DNA of 64,000 nt from Actinophytocola sp036555685 (GTDB lineage: Bacteria; Actinomycetota; Actinomycetes; Mycobacteriales; Pseudonocardiaceae): NCBI RefSeq assembly GCF_036555685.1, contig NZ_DATBKY010000041.1:1-64000 (forward strand), given 5' to 3'. A model generated the notes under the pieces. It was not told where the DNA came from. It searched no databases and saw only the letters and a program-made list of their open reading frames with translations. Shown piece after piece: positions 42,274 to 51,141 of this stretch (position 1 is its first letter; every line of letters starts with the position of its first letter). A program made the translations under genes and the position numbers.

Positions 42274-42990
42274 CTACCCGTTCCGGCGGTCATTCCGGCT
42301 GTGGTTCCGGCCGTGGTTCCGGCCGTGGTTCTCGAGGACGACCTCGGCGCAGCGTGCCCGGCGCGCGGCGTCGGCGAGTACCGAGCGGCGTGGTTCCGGC
42401 ACGTCGAGCACCCGCGGCTGCGCGAGCGCGAACAGCTTCGCCAGCCGCGGGTCGGCGCGCAACGCGTCCAGCGCCCGCTCGTCGCCGCCGAGCACCACAC
42501 CATCCAGTTCGGACAGCCGGGGCATCAGGACCGCCGCCGCGTCGTCCGCCGCGGCCCGCAGCGCCTCCCGCGCCTGGCCCGCGCGGCGGCGGGCGAACCG
42601 CTGCTGGGACCATCCGCCGGCCGCGCTGCGGCCCTGCACGAACCGGCGGTCCGTGCGCGACGCCTCGACCACGCCGCCGTAGGCGACGCCCGTGCTGTGC
42701 CCGCCGAGCCGCACCAGCAGCAACCCGATCCGGCGTGGTACGAGCAGGTGCGCGACGAGCGGTTCGACGTCGAGCCCGCCGGCCGAGCCCGTCCCGGGCA
42801 GCGGCGGGAACGGCACCGCGCACGTGGCGGTCGTGCCGTCGGTGGCGGTCACCACCACCTCGGCGGGACCACGAGCCGTGTGTGCCACTCCCCCGTGCCG
42901 CGTGCCGAACCGCTCGTACCAGCCCGCCAGCCGCTCCGGTTCCACCTCGACCGCGTGCCCGCCGCCGGCCACCGCCCTGGCTCTGCCCAC
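42274..42990 (-). CDS. acVLRF1-family peptidyl-tRNA hydrolase (actinobacterial Vms1-like release factor)
   Basis: This 238-residue protein resembles the actinobacterial Vms1/eRF1-like (VLRF1) family, which releases nascent peptides from stalled ribosome-bound tRNA. The catalytic loop appears as GGWSQQRFARRR at residues 125-136, with the glutamine that replaces the eRF1 GGQ. The C-terminus is an asparagine/arginine/histidine tail with NHGR-type repeats. GTG at 42990 has a leaderless -10 box TACCGT 6 bases upstream. An ABC-F factor lies 1.4 kb away. Confidence 0.85.
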   Translation of the reverse strand: MGRARAVAGGGHAVEVEPERLAGWYERFGTRHGGVAHTARGPAEVVVTATDGTTATCAVPFPPLPGTGSAGGLDVEPLVAHLLVPRRIGLLLVRLGGHSTGVAYGGVVEASRTDRRFVQGRSAAGGWSQQRFARRRAGQAREALRAAADDAAAVLMPRLSELDGVVLGGDERALDALRADPRLAKLFALAQPRVLDVPEPRRSVLADAARRARCAEVVLENHGRNHGRNHSRNDRRNG

Positions 42991-42996
42991 CTACCG

Positions 42997-43002
42997 ACGG
43001 TA
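42997..43002 (-). promoter_or_regulatory. -10 box TACCGT of leaderless acVLRF1 gene
   Basis: TACCGT on the minus strand ends 6 bases before the GTG at 42990, supporting this start. Confidence 0.4.
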
Positions 43003-43080
43003 GCGCGGACGGCCGACCGGCCACACAGGACGGCCGCCGCCGGCGAGTGCCGGCGGCGGCCGCTGCGTGCCGTCAGGACG

Positions 43081-45888
43081 TCACGGCGTGACGTACCCGT
43101 TGATGTGCAAGGAAACGGCCCGGACCGAACCGGTGTCCACGCCGGCGAGGTCGAAGGCGCTGAACGTCCAGTTCCCGTCCGCCGAGCCGCGCAGGCCGGC
43201 GAACGGATCGGCCGGCTGCCACGTGCCGGAGAACGGTGCCTGCGACGAGGTCACCGACGCGAAGGGCGTCGTCGCCTCGTCGGAGAAGACGACCTGGCAC
43301 ATGTTGTTGCCGCTGCCGCCGGCCCGGCTGAACACGGTCGCGCTGGCCCCGGACGGCGAGGTGAGGATGCCGACGAGGTCACCGACGAACGTGTGGTCGA
43401 GGCCGACCGTGGTCGAGTGCTCGGTCGTGTCGCAGGCCGTGCCGTCGATCGAGAGCGCGACCTTCGACGCCGGCCCGATGCCGCTGACCGGAATCGTCAC
43501 GCTGGCGCCCACCGTGCTGTTGTCCGGGATGGCCACCGCGGGCCCCGCATACGCGAAGTCCACAGTGGTCGGTGACGGCTCACCGACGTCCACGGAGAAC
43601 TTCCCGGTGGTCGGCGAGTACGCGCCGGCGAAGGTGACCCGGGTGTTCAGCACGATCGGGGTCCCCACCTGGTGCGTGGTGGGCACGGTGAGCCGGTAGG
43701 ACTTGGTCACCGTGGCGCCCTTCTCGATGGCACCGTAGGACTGCGCCCGCGGGGTGATCGTCACGCCCGGCGTCGGGCTGGTCAGCACCACGCTGGTCGA
43801 CACCGCGGTGGCGTCTCCGTTGTTGGTGACCGGCAGGTCGACGGTCGCGCTGTCACCCGGGTTCAGGAACTGGCCGCCGCCGTCCGGCGTGATGGTCGGC
43901 GCCGCCGCCTGCGCGAGCGGCTGCGGGCTCGCGCCGGTGAACGCCAGCACCTTGTCGGCCAGGACCACGCCGTGCCCGCTGCGCCCGTCCACGCCCGGCT
44001 CGCCGATGTCGATCGCCGTGCTGGTCAGCGCCTCGCGCACCTCGGCAGGGTCGATGCCCGGGTTGCCGGACAGGACCAGGCCCGCGATCGCCGCGGCGTG
44101 CGGGGCGGCCGCGGAGGTGCCGAAGAACGGGTCGAAGCCGCCCACGCTGGTGCGGACGCCGTCCGCGGCGGTGATGTCCGGCTTCTGCCGCACCTCGCCA
44201 CCCGGGATCGGCGTGCCGTCGGCCTCGAAGAACACCTTGCGCGGGCCGTCGGAGGTGAACCGCTCGAGCGCCGAGGACGAGTCGAACGCGTTCGGGAACG
44301 GTCCGCTCGGGTTCGGCGGGTCGCCCGGCTCGAGGTCGAACGGCAGCGGTTCGTGCGCGGGCGCCGCCGCCACGCTGAACGCGCCGCGCGTGGCCGAGTG
44401 GCCGAACGTGACGCCCGGCGTGTTGAATGCCTTGAGGCCGTCGGACGAGTCGGAGAACCGGCCGCGCAGCGCGGACAGCGACAGGTACTTGTCGTCCCCG
44501 CGGAACTTCACGACCGCGAGCCGCAGGCCGCTGCCACCGAATCCCGGCGTGTCCACCCGCTCGAAGGCGTCCTGGGTGCCGGTCTGGTAGTCCTGGCTCA
44601 TCGCGACGACGTTGCCGTTGCGGTCGAGCAGGTACAGGTCGTAGTCGTTGTTCGACGCACCCAGCGGGTCCGCCCAGTTCAGCAGGACGGGCACGCCGGC
44701 GGACGAGGCGTCGGAGATCGGCTCGAACACCTGCGTGTTGCTCGACGGGTCGAAGTCGTGCGCGTAGCCGGCGAACTTGCCGATCACCTGGCCGGAGTTG
44801 ACGAAGTCGCCCTCCCAGTGCGCGGCCGTCCCGTCGCCGGTGTTGCCTTCGTTGCCCGCCGAGGAGAAGTACAGCGCGCCGTCGGCGGTCACGTCGTTCA
44901 CGGCCTGGGCGATGATCCAGTCCTGGAACGGCGCTTCCTTGAAGTAGATGACGTCGTCGACGATGATGTCGCAGTTCAGGTCGAAGCGGAGCGCGCGGAT
45001 GTTGTCCGCGAAGCTCGCGTCGCCGTTGAAGGCGCTGGCGAAGCCGAGCGCGGCATTGGGCGCCACGTCGTGGATGATCTCCAGCATCGCGGTGCCCTCG
45101 TCGCCCGAACCCTCCTGGGTGGGCAGCACGTCGACGGCCGGGAGCTCGCCCGCGGCCTGCGAGGCTGCCAGCGAGTCGACACCGTCGGACAGCGCGCAGA
45201 TCTTCGCGCCGACGCCGGTGACGCCGACCTGGTCGCGCGAGGTGTCCGCGTTGTGCGCGCGGTCTCCCTCGCTGTCGATCGCGCCGGCCCGGTTCGTCAG
45301 TGCCGCCCGGGTTTTGGCCTCGATGCGGGCCGCCTTGGCCTCTTTGGACTCCGGCTTGGCCGGCTGGGCGTTGCGGTCAAGCTCGTGCGCGGTCATCGCG
45401 CCGCCGGCGACCTCGATCTTGCGGACGTCCTTGCGCGCGGCGATCGCGTTGATCGCCGCGAGCGGCACGTCGGCGCGGATCGTGCCGTACCGGGTGGAGA
45501 CCGACTTGAGTGTGGCGCCGCTGTTGACAAGCGCTTTCTTCAGGTCTTCCGACACCGTGGCCCGGATGTCGACGACCGTCTTGCTGCCGGTGACCTTGAC
45601 GCCGCTCCGCAGCTTCGGCACCGCGGCGGCCATGGCCGTGCGGTTGCCCCGCGCCCTCATCTCGACGAGCAGCTTGCTGTCCACTTTGGCGTTCGACCTG
45701 GTCGCGACCTTGATGTCCTGGAGCGCGCCGATCTGGCGGGCCGCGTTCTCCTGTGCCGCGGCGGCCTTCTGGTCCTCCGGGGGTGGTGCCGCGGCGGCCG
45801 GGCTCGCCAACTCCACGACGGCGAGCAGGGCTGCTGCTGAGGTGATCAGGACTCGGGACCTTCGTGATGCGTGTGCAGGTTTACGCAC
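43081..45888 (-). CDS. secreted subtilase-like (S8) peptidase with P-domain and altered triad
   Basis: This 935-residue exported protein has a Sec signal (1-34), a long helical propeptide-like region, a subtilisin-fold domain (about 220-640) and a C-terminal P/proprotein-convertase domain (about 790-935). The aspartate is in ICALSDGVDS (Asp235) and the serine in GTSAAAPH (Ser592), with the oxyanion asparagine in SSAGNEG (Asn346). At the HGTxVAG position the sequence is GDEGTAMLEI, with Asp263-Glu264 in place of Gly-His. The GTG at 45888 is chosen because GGAGGG lies 5 bases upstream and a clean signal peptide follows; an ATG at 45930 is possible. Confidence 0.9.
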   Translation of the reverse strand: MRKPAHASRRSRVLITSAAALLAVVELASPAAAAPPPEDQKAAAAQENAARQIGALQDIKVATRSNAKVDSKLLVEMRARGNRTAMAAAVPKLRSGVKVTGSKTVVDIRATVSEDLKKALVNSGATLKSVSTRYGTIRADVPLAAINAIAARKDVRKIEVAGGAMTAHELDRNAQPAKPESKEAKAARIEAKTRAALTNRAGAIDSEGDRAHNADTSRDQVGVTGVGAKICALSDGVDSLAASQAAGELPAVDVLPTQEGSGDEGTAMLEIIHDVAPNAALGFASAFNGDASFADNIRALRFDLNCDIIVDDVIYFKEAPFQDWIIAQAVNDVTADGALYFSSAGNEGNTGDGTAAHWEGDFVNSGQVIGKFAGYAHDFDPSSNTQVFEPISDASSAGVPVLLNWADPLGASNNDYDLYLLDRNGNVVAMSQDYQTGTQDAFERVDTPGFGGSGLRLAVVKFRGDDKYLSLSALRGRFSDSSDGLKAFNTPGVTFGHSATRGAFSVAAAPAHEPLPFDLEPGDPPNPSGPFPNAFDSSSALERFTSDGPRKVFFEADGTPIPGGEVRQKPDITAADGVRTSVGGFDPFFGTSAAAPHAAAIAGLVLSGNPGIDPAEVREALTSTAIDIGEPGVDGRSGHGVVLADKVLAFTGASPQPLAQAAAPTITPDGGGQFLNPGDSATVDLPVTNNGDATAVSTSVVLTSPTPGVTITPRAQSYGAIEKGATVTKSYRLTVPTTHQVGTPIVLNTRVTFAGAYSPTTGKFSVDVGEPSPTTVDFAYAGPAVAIPDNSTVGASVTIPVSGIGPASKVALSIDGTACDTTEHSTTVGLDHTFVGDLVGILTSPSGASATVFSRAGGSGNNMCQVVFSDEATTPFASVTSSQAPFSGTWQPADPFAGLRGSADGNWTFSAFDLAGVDTGSVRAVSLHINGYVTP

Positions 45889-46043
45889 GGATACCCTCCG
45901 CGAATCGGCCGTGCCCCGACACACGGACATCCCAACCGGGTAAGCCCGGCCGCGATCAACCTATGGTTCGGTCGTTTCCGACACAGCGGCCATTCGGCTT
46001 AACCACACCACGAGTGTGTTACCAATTGCCGACTGTTAGCGAT

Positions 46044-47588
46044 TCACAGAACGAATGCGTCTGACCACGGCTGTGCACTGCGGCCGGAGAGAGCCTCCAG
46101 CAAGTTCGCGGCCTGACTGTCCGTAAGCGACGCGACGAAGTCGATCACCGCCCGTCCCCGGGCCAGTTCGCGGATTCCGGCCGTGCCCTGCGGCGGCTCG
46201 CCGACCGCGCCGACCAAAGTGGACATATCGGTCTCGGCGAGCGTGCGGTACTCGTGCTCGGCGAGCGCGACGAGGTCCTGCAGCCGGCGCGGCAGCCGGT
46301 TCGACTCGTAGCGGTCGGTCACCCACTGCTCGAGCGCCTGCACGAGCGAGGCGAGCAGCCGGGCCTGGCCGCGCTGGTGCAGCGCGAGGTCCGGACGCAA
46401 CAGCACGAACCGGCGGTGCACGAACTTGAGCACCTGGACCTCGTGCCACTGCGCCGGTGCGAGCTGCACGTGCCCCGAGCGGGTCGGCGGGTCGAGCGTC
46501 ACGCCCATGCCGGCGACGAGCCGGACGGTCCACCCGGAGGAGAACCGGCCGATCGCCTGCTCGGCCTCCGCCGAGCCGTCGAACGGGGTGGCGAGGAGGT
46601 TGTCGACGAGCTCGGTGCGTACCCGGGCCACCGCGGCGACGAACGCGTCGTCGTCGACGATCCACGAGTCGCGCCGGTGCAGGCGGCGGCGCAGCACCTC
46701 GAGCGAGTAGCCGGGCCGGCGGCTGTGCCTGAGCAGCAGGGCGTCGTCGAGCTCGGCGAGTTCGAAGGCGCCGGTGAGCCAGCGGCCGAGCTCGGTCGCG
46801 ACCGGGGCGTGCTGCAGGACGCCGATGCGGTAGAAGTCCTCGAGGTCGTGGATGGCGTAGGCGATGTCGTCGGCGGTGTCCATGACGGACGCCTCGACCG
46901 TCTGCTGCCACGTCGCGAGCCGGGCGGCGAACGGCTCGCGGGCCTGCACCATGTCGTCGAGCTCGGTGACGTAGACGGAGAACTTGCTCGACCCGGTACC
47001 CGGCTCGTCGGCCGGCTCGGAGGCACCGCGCGGTGGGCTGGGGAGCTCCCGTGGATGCGGCTCGGGGTGGGAGCGGCGGGTCCACGGGTACTTCAGCATC
47101 GCGGCGCGCACGGCGGCGGTGAGGTCCAGGCCGGCACCGGCCGGGCCGGCGGTGTCGGTCGTGGTGACGATCCGGAAGCTCTGGGCGTTGCCCTCGAAGC
47201 CGTCCGGCAGGCCGAACCGGTGCCGGGCGAGCCGGTCGAGCTCCTGCTCCCCGAGGTGGCCGAACGGCGGGTGCCCGAGGTCGTGCGCGAGCGCGGCCGC
47301 CTCCACGACGTCGAGGTCGCAGCCGCCGAGCTCGGCCAGCCGCGGAGCGACCGCGGGGTCGGCGCACATCCGCTCGGCGATGGCGCGGGCGACCTGTGCG
47401 ACCTTGAGGCTGTGGGTGAGGCGGTTGTGCAGCAGGCCGGAGCCGCTCGCGCTGACGACCTGGGTGACGCCGCCGAGGCGGGCGAAGAAGGGGGACGCGA
47501 CGATGCGGTCGCGGTCGGCGCGGAACGGGCTCGCGGCGAGATCGCCGGACGTGCTCTCCGACTTGCGCGCCTCGCGTCCCTCACCCAT
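46044..47588 (-). CDS. dgt: deoxyguanosinetriphosphate triphosphohydrolase-like protein
   Basis: This 514-residue HD-domain enzyme splits dGTP to deoxyguanosine and triphosphate and affects dNTP pools. The HD metal motif is visible as H in LLHNRLTHSLKVAQVARAI, HD in AALAHDLGHPPFGHLGE, and the later aspartate in DTADDIAYAIHDLEDF. The N-terminal FRADRDRIVASPFFARLGGVTQV segment is typical of Dgt. The ATG at 47588 has TAGGGT 8 bases upstream (leaderless). Confidence 0.94.
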   Translation of the reverse strand: MGEGREARKSESTSGDLAASPFRADRDRIVASPFFARLGGVTQVVSASGSGLLHNRLTHSLKVAQVARAIAERMCADPAVAPRLAELGGCDLDVVEAAALAHDLGHPPFGHLGEQELDRLARHRFGLPDGFEGNAQSFRIVTTTDTAGPAGAGLDLTAAVRAAMLKYPWTRRSHPEPHPRELPSPPRGASEPADEPGTGSSKFSVYVTELDDMVQAREPFAARLATWQQTVEASVMDTADDIAYAIHDLEDFYRIGVLQHAPVATELGRWLTGAFELAELDDALLLRHSRRPGYSLEVLRRRLHRRDSWIVDDDAFVAAVARVRTELVDNLLATPFDGSAEAEQAIGRFSSGWTVRLVAGMGVTLDPPTRSGHVQLAPAQWHEVQVLKFVHRRFVLLRPDLALHQRGQARLLASLVQALEQWVTDRYESNRLPRRLQDLVALAEHEYRTLAETDMSTLVGAVGEPPQGTAGIRELARGRAVIDFVASLTDSQAANLLEALSGRSAQPWSDAFVL

Positions 47589-47596
47589 GCCAGCTG

Positions 47597-47602
47597 ACCC
47601 TA
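47597..47602 (-). promoter_or_regulatory. -10 box TAGGGT of leaderless dgt
   Basis: TAGGGT on the minus strand ends 8 bases before the dgt ATG at 47588. Confidence 0.4.
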
Positions 47603-47620
47603 CTGTGCTGGGATCTTCGG

Positions 47621-48703
47621 GTGACGGACGCGGGCGAGGTCGGGGCAGCCGGGGCCGACGTGGTGGTGGCCGGCGCCGGGCCGGCGGGCCGGGTGCTGGC
47701 CCGCGAGTGCGCGCTGCGCGGGCTGCGCACGGTGCTCGTCGCGCCGCGGCCGGACGCGCGCTGGCCCGCGACGTACGGCCTGTGGCTCGACGAGGCGGAG
47801 CTGCTCCCCCCGGGCGCGGGCTACGTCGTGGCCAGGGCCCGGGTGCTCGCCGGTGGCGAGCGGTGGCTGGAGCGGGCGTATGCCGTGCTGGACAACGACT
47901 CCGTGCGGAACGCGCTCACCCATCCGGACGTCGTCGTGCGGGCCGGCCGGGTCGAGGAGGTGACCGCGCCCGTGATCGTCGACGCGACGGGGGCGCGCTC
48001 GCGCGGCGGCGTCGAGCAGACCGCCTACGGCCTGCGGGTGCCGGCCCCGGTCGCCGCGCGGGTGGTCCGGCCGGGCGAGGTCGTGTTCATGGACTGGCGC
48101 CAGCCCGGGACCGGCCCGCCGACCTTCCTCTACGCGGTCCCGCTGCCGGACGGCCGGGTGCTGCTCGAGGAGACCTCGCTGGCGCGCCGGCCGGGCCTGC
48201 CGTTCGCCGTCCTTCGCGAGCGGCTGCTGGCCCGGCTGGCCGAGCACGGCGTGGACCCCGGCCGGACGGAGGCGGAGGTGGAGCGGGTGCGCATCCCGCT
48301 GGACGCCGGCGCCTCGGCCGGGGCCGGGCGGGTGGTGCGGTTCGGCGCGGCGGCCGGGCTCGTGCATCCGGCGTCCGGGTACGGCGTCGCGGACGCGTTG
48401 CGGCTCGCGCCTGCGGTGGCCGGAGCGATCGCCACGGGCGGGGCGGTGGCGGCCCGGCGGGTGGTCTGGCCGGCGCGCGCACGGGCGGTGCACCGGCTGC
48501 GGCGCGCGGGGCTGCGGACGCTGCTCACGCTCGACCCCGACCAGACGGCGGAGTTCTTCGGCCTGTTCTTCGCTCTCCCGCCACACCGGCAGCGGGCGTA
48601 CCTGTCCGGCCGCGACGACCTCGCCGGCACCGCGGCCGCGATGGCCGCGCTCTTCGGTGCGGCGCGGTGGCCGCTGCGCCGGCGGATGGCGCTCCGGCGA
48701 TGA
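47621..48703 (+). CDS. lycopene beta-cyclase-like flavoprotein (CrtY/CrtL family)
   Basis: This 360-residue protein has the N-terminal FAD loop DVVVAGAGPAGRVLARECALRG, WPATYGLWLDE as in lycopene cyclases, the FMDWRQP motif, TFLYAVPLPDGRVLLEETSLARRPG and GLVHPASGYGVADALRLAP. It would cyclise lycopene ends to beta-rings. No phytoene synthase, desaturase or other carotenoid gene is nearby, so its pathway partners lie outside the window or are missing. GTG start 32 bases from divergent dgt. Confidence 0.9.
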   Translation: MTDAGEVGAAGADVVVAGAGPAGRVLARECALRGLRTVLVAPRPDARWPATYGLWLDEAELLPPGAGYVVARARVLAGGERWLERAYAVLDNDSVRNALTHPDVVVRAGRVEEVTAPVIVDATGARSRGGVEQTAYGLRVPAPVAARVVRPGEVVFMDWRQPGTGPPTFLYAVPLPDGRVLLEETSLARRPGLPFAVLRERLLARLAEHGVDPGRTEAEVERVRIPLDAGASAGAGRVVRFGAAAGLVHPASGYGVADALRLAPAVAGAIATGGAVAARRVVWPARARAVHRLRRAGLRTLLTLDPDQTAEFFGLFFALPPHRQRAYLSGRDDLAGTAAAMAALFGAARWPLRRRMALRR

Positions 48704-48762
48704 ACGATCACATGTGTGACGGCCTCGGGCGGAAATCGGGCGAGGCGATGGGCACCGCGGCC

Positions 48763-48768
48763 TAGACT
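48763..48768 (+). promoter_or_regulatory. -10 box TAGACT of leaderless merR-type gene
   Basis: TAGACT ends 6 bases before the ATG at 48775; no ribosome-binding site. Confidence 0.45.
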
Positions 48769-48774
48769 CGCCGG

Positions 48775-49200
48775 ATGCGGCGCTACTCACCGGGCCAGGT
48801 CGCCGAGCAGACGGGGTTCAGCATCGACACCCTGCGCTACTACGAGCGGATCGGCCTGCTCGACGACATCGAACGCAACTCCGGCGGCCGGCGCGTGTTC
48901 ACCGAGGACGACGTGTCCTGGCTGATGATCCTGCGCTGCCTGCGCGAGACCGGGATGCCGATCCAGCGCATGATCCGGTTCGCGGAGCTGGCGCGCGGTG
49001 GGGAGGACACGATTCCGGAGCGGATCGAGCTGCTCGAGGAGCACGATCGGGACGTCGACGCGAAGATCTCGCAGCTGCGGGCCGAGCAGGACCACATCCG
49101 CGGGAAGATCGGCTACTACCGGGGCGTGCTGGGTCTCGCCGCCGCCGACCCCACCGGTGGCGCCGAAGCCGACACCGGGGTGCGTGCTAGCCAGGGGTGA
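48775..49200 (+). CDS. MerR-family transcriptional regulator
   Basis: This 141-residue regulator has the MerR helix-turn-helix YSPGQVAEQTGFSIDTLRYYERIGLLDDIERNSGGRRVF, a long dimerisation coiled coil (ELLEEHDRDVDAKISQLRAEQDHIRGKIGYYRGVL) and no metal-binding cysteines. It therefore probably senses a small organic compound or redox partner. No obvious target gene is adjacent; its 3' end overlaps the convergent response-regulator gene by 14 bases. Confidence 0.92.
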   Translation: MRRYSPGQVAEQTGFSIDTLRYYERIGLLDDIERNSGGRRVFTEDDVSWLMILRCLRETGMPIQRMIRFAELARGGEDTIPERIELLEEHDRDVDAKISQLRAEQDHIRGKIGYYRGVLGLAAADPTGGAEADTGVRASQG

Positions 49201-49852
49201 CGAAGCCCGTCTCGTAGGCCACGATCACGGCCTGCGTGCGGTCCCGGGCGCCCGTCTTGGCGAGCACGTTGCCCACGTGCGTCTTCACCGTCTGCACGCT
49301 GACGAACAGCCGCTCCGCGATCTCCACATTGGACATCCCGGCCGCCATGAGGCGGAGCACCTCGGCCTCCCGCTCGGTGAGCCCGGCGTGCGCGAGCCCG
49401 CGGGCGTCACGGCCGCCGTGGGTCGCGGCGAGCGCGCGGATGGCCGCGGGGAACAGCAGCGACTCGCCACTCACGATCATGCGGATCGCCCGCACGATGT
49501 CCTCGGGCCGGGTCCGCTTCAGCAGGAAGCCGTTCGCCCCGGCACGCAGGGCGTCGTAGACGTGGTCGTCGTTCTCGAACGTGGTGACGACGAGGATCTT
49601 GGGCGGGTCGGCCATGGTCGCCACGATGTGCCGGCTCGCCTGGATCCCGTCCACGGCGGGCATCCGCACGTCCATCAGCACGACGTCCGGTCTGTGCTTG
49701 CGCACCAGCGGCAGCACCTCGGCGCCGTCGTCGGCCTCGGCCACCACCGTGAGGTCCGGTTCCGCCTCGATGATCGCGCGCAGCCCGGCGCGGATCAGCG
49801 CCTCGTCGTCGACCAGCAGCACGGTGGTCTTGCCGGTGCCCGACCCTGTCAT
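49187..49852 (-). CDS. NarL/FixJ-family response regulator
   Basis: This 221-residue regulator has a receiver domain with the phosphorylation site Asp61 in VVLMDVRMPAVDG and a C-terminal LuxR-type helix-turn-helix (LTEREAEVLRLMAAGMSNVEIAERLFVSVQTVKTHV). Its ATG overlaps the stop of the upstream histidine kinase gene (ATGA), so the two are a translationally coupled two-component pair. The regulon is unknown. Confidence 0.94.
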   Translation of the reverse strand: MTGSGTGKTTVLLVDDEALIRAGLRAIIEAEPDLTVVAEADDGAEVLPLVRKHRPDVVLMDVRMPAVDGIQASRHIVATMADPPKILVVTTFENDDHVYDALRAGANGFLLKRTRPEDIVRAIRMIVSGESLLFPAAIRALAATHGGRDARGLAHAGLTEREAEVLRLMAAGMSNVEIAERLFVSVQTVKTHVGNVLAKTGARDRTQAVIVAYETGFVTPG

Positions 49853-51084
49853 CCGCCTGCCCCCGTCCGCAACGGAATCCGGACGCTGACCCGCCAGCGT
49901 CCCTCGTGTGCGCCGGCCGTCATCTGTCCACCTAGGACGGTGACGCGCTCGCGCATGCCGCGTAACCCGTGCCCGCCACCGGCCCGTGCGCCGGTCCGCT
50001 CACCCAGCGGGTTCTCCAGCTCGAGCTCGAGTCTGTCATCGCCCGCGACGAGCCGCAGCGCGACGGGCACCTTGCCGGCGTGGCGGAGCACGTTGGTCAG
50101 CCCCTCCTGCACGATCCGGTACGCCTCGCGGGACACCGCGGGCGGCACGGCGTCCAGCTTTCCTTCCACAGTGGACTCCACGGGCACGCCCGCGGTGTCC
50201 AGCAGCCGTGGCAGATCAGCCAGTGTCCACTGTGGCGTGCGGTCGTGGCGTTCCTCGCGGAGCAGGCCCAGTACGTGGTCGAGGTCGGTGAGCGCGGCCC
50301 GCGCGGACTCCTCGATGGCGCCCAGCGCGGTACGGGCGAACTCCGGGTCGGCGTCCAGCACCCGGCCCGCGGCGCTCGCCTGGAGGGTGACGACCGACAG
50401 CGCGTGGCCGACCGAGTCGTGCAGCTCGCGCGCCAGCCGGTTGCGTTCGGCGAGCTGTTCGGTGCGCCGCTCCAGCTCGGCGAGGCGCTCGGCAGCGGTC
50501 GGGCCCAGCAGGGCCGGTGCGAGCCGGCCGAGCAGCACCCCGCAGGCGACCACGAGGTGCACGAGCAGCAGGAGTGCCACGAGCCCGGCGGCCGGCACCC
50601 ACATGCCGGCCCAGCCGCGGGCGAACTCGATCGGCAGGCCGAGCAGGTGCAGCGCGCCGGTGAACGGCACCGCGAACGACAGCACGACGGTCGGCGGCAG
50701 GGTGAGCGTGAGCACGCTGACCACGCCGCCGGCGATCAGGTGCAGCACGAACCAGACGGCCGACCGCCGGCGTGCCTCCCAGGACCGGGCGGGCCGCGCG
50801 GCCTGCTCGGGCACGCGGTCGCCGAGCAGCTCGCGGGCCGCGGCGCCCTCGATGACCCGCACGGCCGGGACGAACGACACCGCCACCATCACGACGAGCA
50901 GGGCCACGGCCGCCACGGCGGGTCCGACCGCCTCGGGCAGCAGCGACGGCAGCACCATCGCGGCGAGCAGGACGAACGGGACGAGCACGGCGCCGCCGAG
51001 GATCAGGTACACCCATCGCCGGTAGGTCGACGGGCGGATCACCGGGCCGAACACCAAGCTCAGCAGTCCCGCGACCGCGCTCAT
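49849..51084 (-). CDS. sensor histidine kinase, HisKA_3 type
   Basis: This 411-residue kinase has several N-terminal membrane helices (about residues 20-190), a HisKA_3 dimerisation domain with the phosphoacceptor His222 in LARELHDSVGHALSVVTLQA, and an ATPase domain with GGGHGLRGMRERV. It is the partner of the NarL-type regulator encoded directly after it. The ATG at 51084 removes a non-coding extension. The stimulus may be membrane-borne, since no extracellular sensor domain is visible. Confidence 0.93.
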   Translation of the reverse strand: MSAVAGLLSLVFGPVIRPSTYRRWVYLILGGAVLVPFVLLAAMVLPSLLPEAVGPAVAAVALLVVMVAVSFVPAVRVIEGAAARELLGDRVPEQAARPARSWEARRRSAVWFVLHLIAGGVVSVLTLTLPPTVVLSFAVPFTGALHLLGLPIEFARGWAGMWVPAAGLVALLLLVHLVVACGVLLGRLAPALLGPTAAERLAELERRTEQLAERNRLARELHDSVGHALSVVTLQASAAGRVLDADPEFARTALGAIEESARAALTDLDHVLGLLREERHDRTPQWTLADLPRLLDTAGVPVESTVEGKLDAVPPAVSREAYRIVQEGLTNVLRHAGKVPVALRLVAGDDRLELELENPLGERTGARAGGGHGLRGMRERVTVLGGQMTAGAHEGRWRVSVRIPLRTGAGG

Positions 51085-51141
51085 GACCCGATCATCGCAG
51101 ACGGCGATACGCTGCACGGCGAGCGGACACAAGGGGGTCGG

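Noticed and set aside
46000..46030. Inverted repeat CACAC-CACGA-GTGTG between dgt and the subtilase gene
   Set aside because: Short arms and no following T-run; it could be a dgt terminator or a subtilase operator but there is not enough to call either.
48702..48764. 20-codon frame MNDHMCDGLGRKSGEAMGTAA overlapping the lycopene cyclase stop
   Set aside because: ATGA overlap is attractive, but the frame is tiny, has no motif and its end doubles as the merR -10 box; probably chance.
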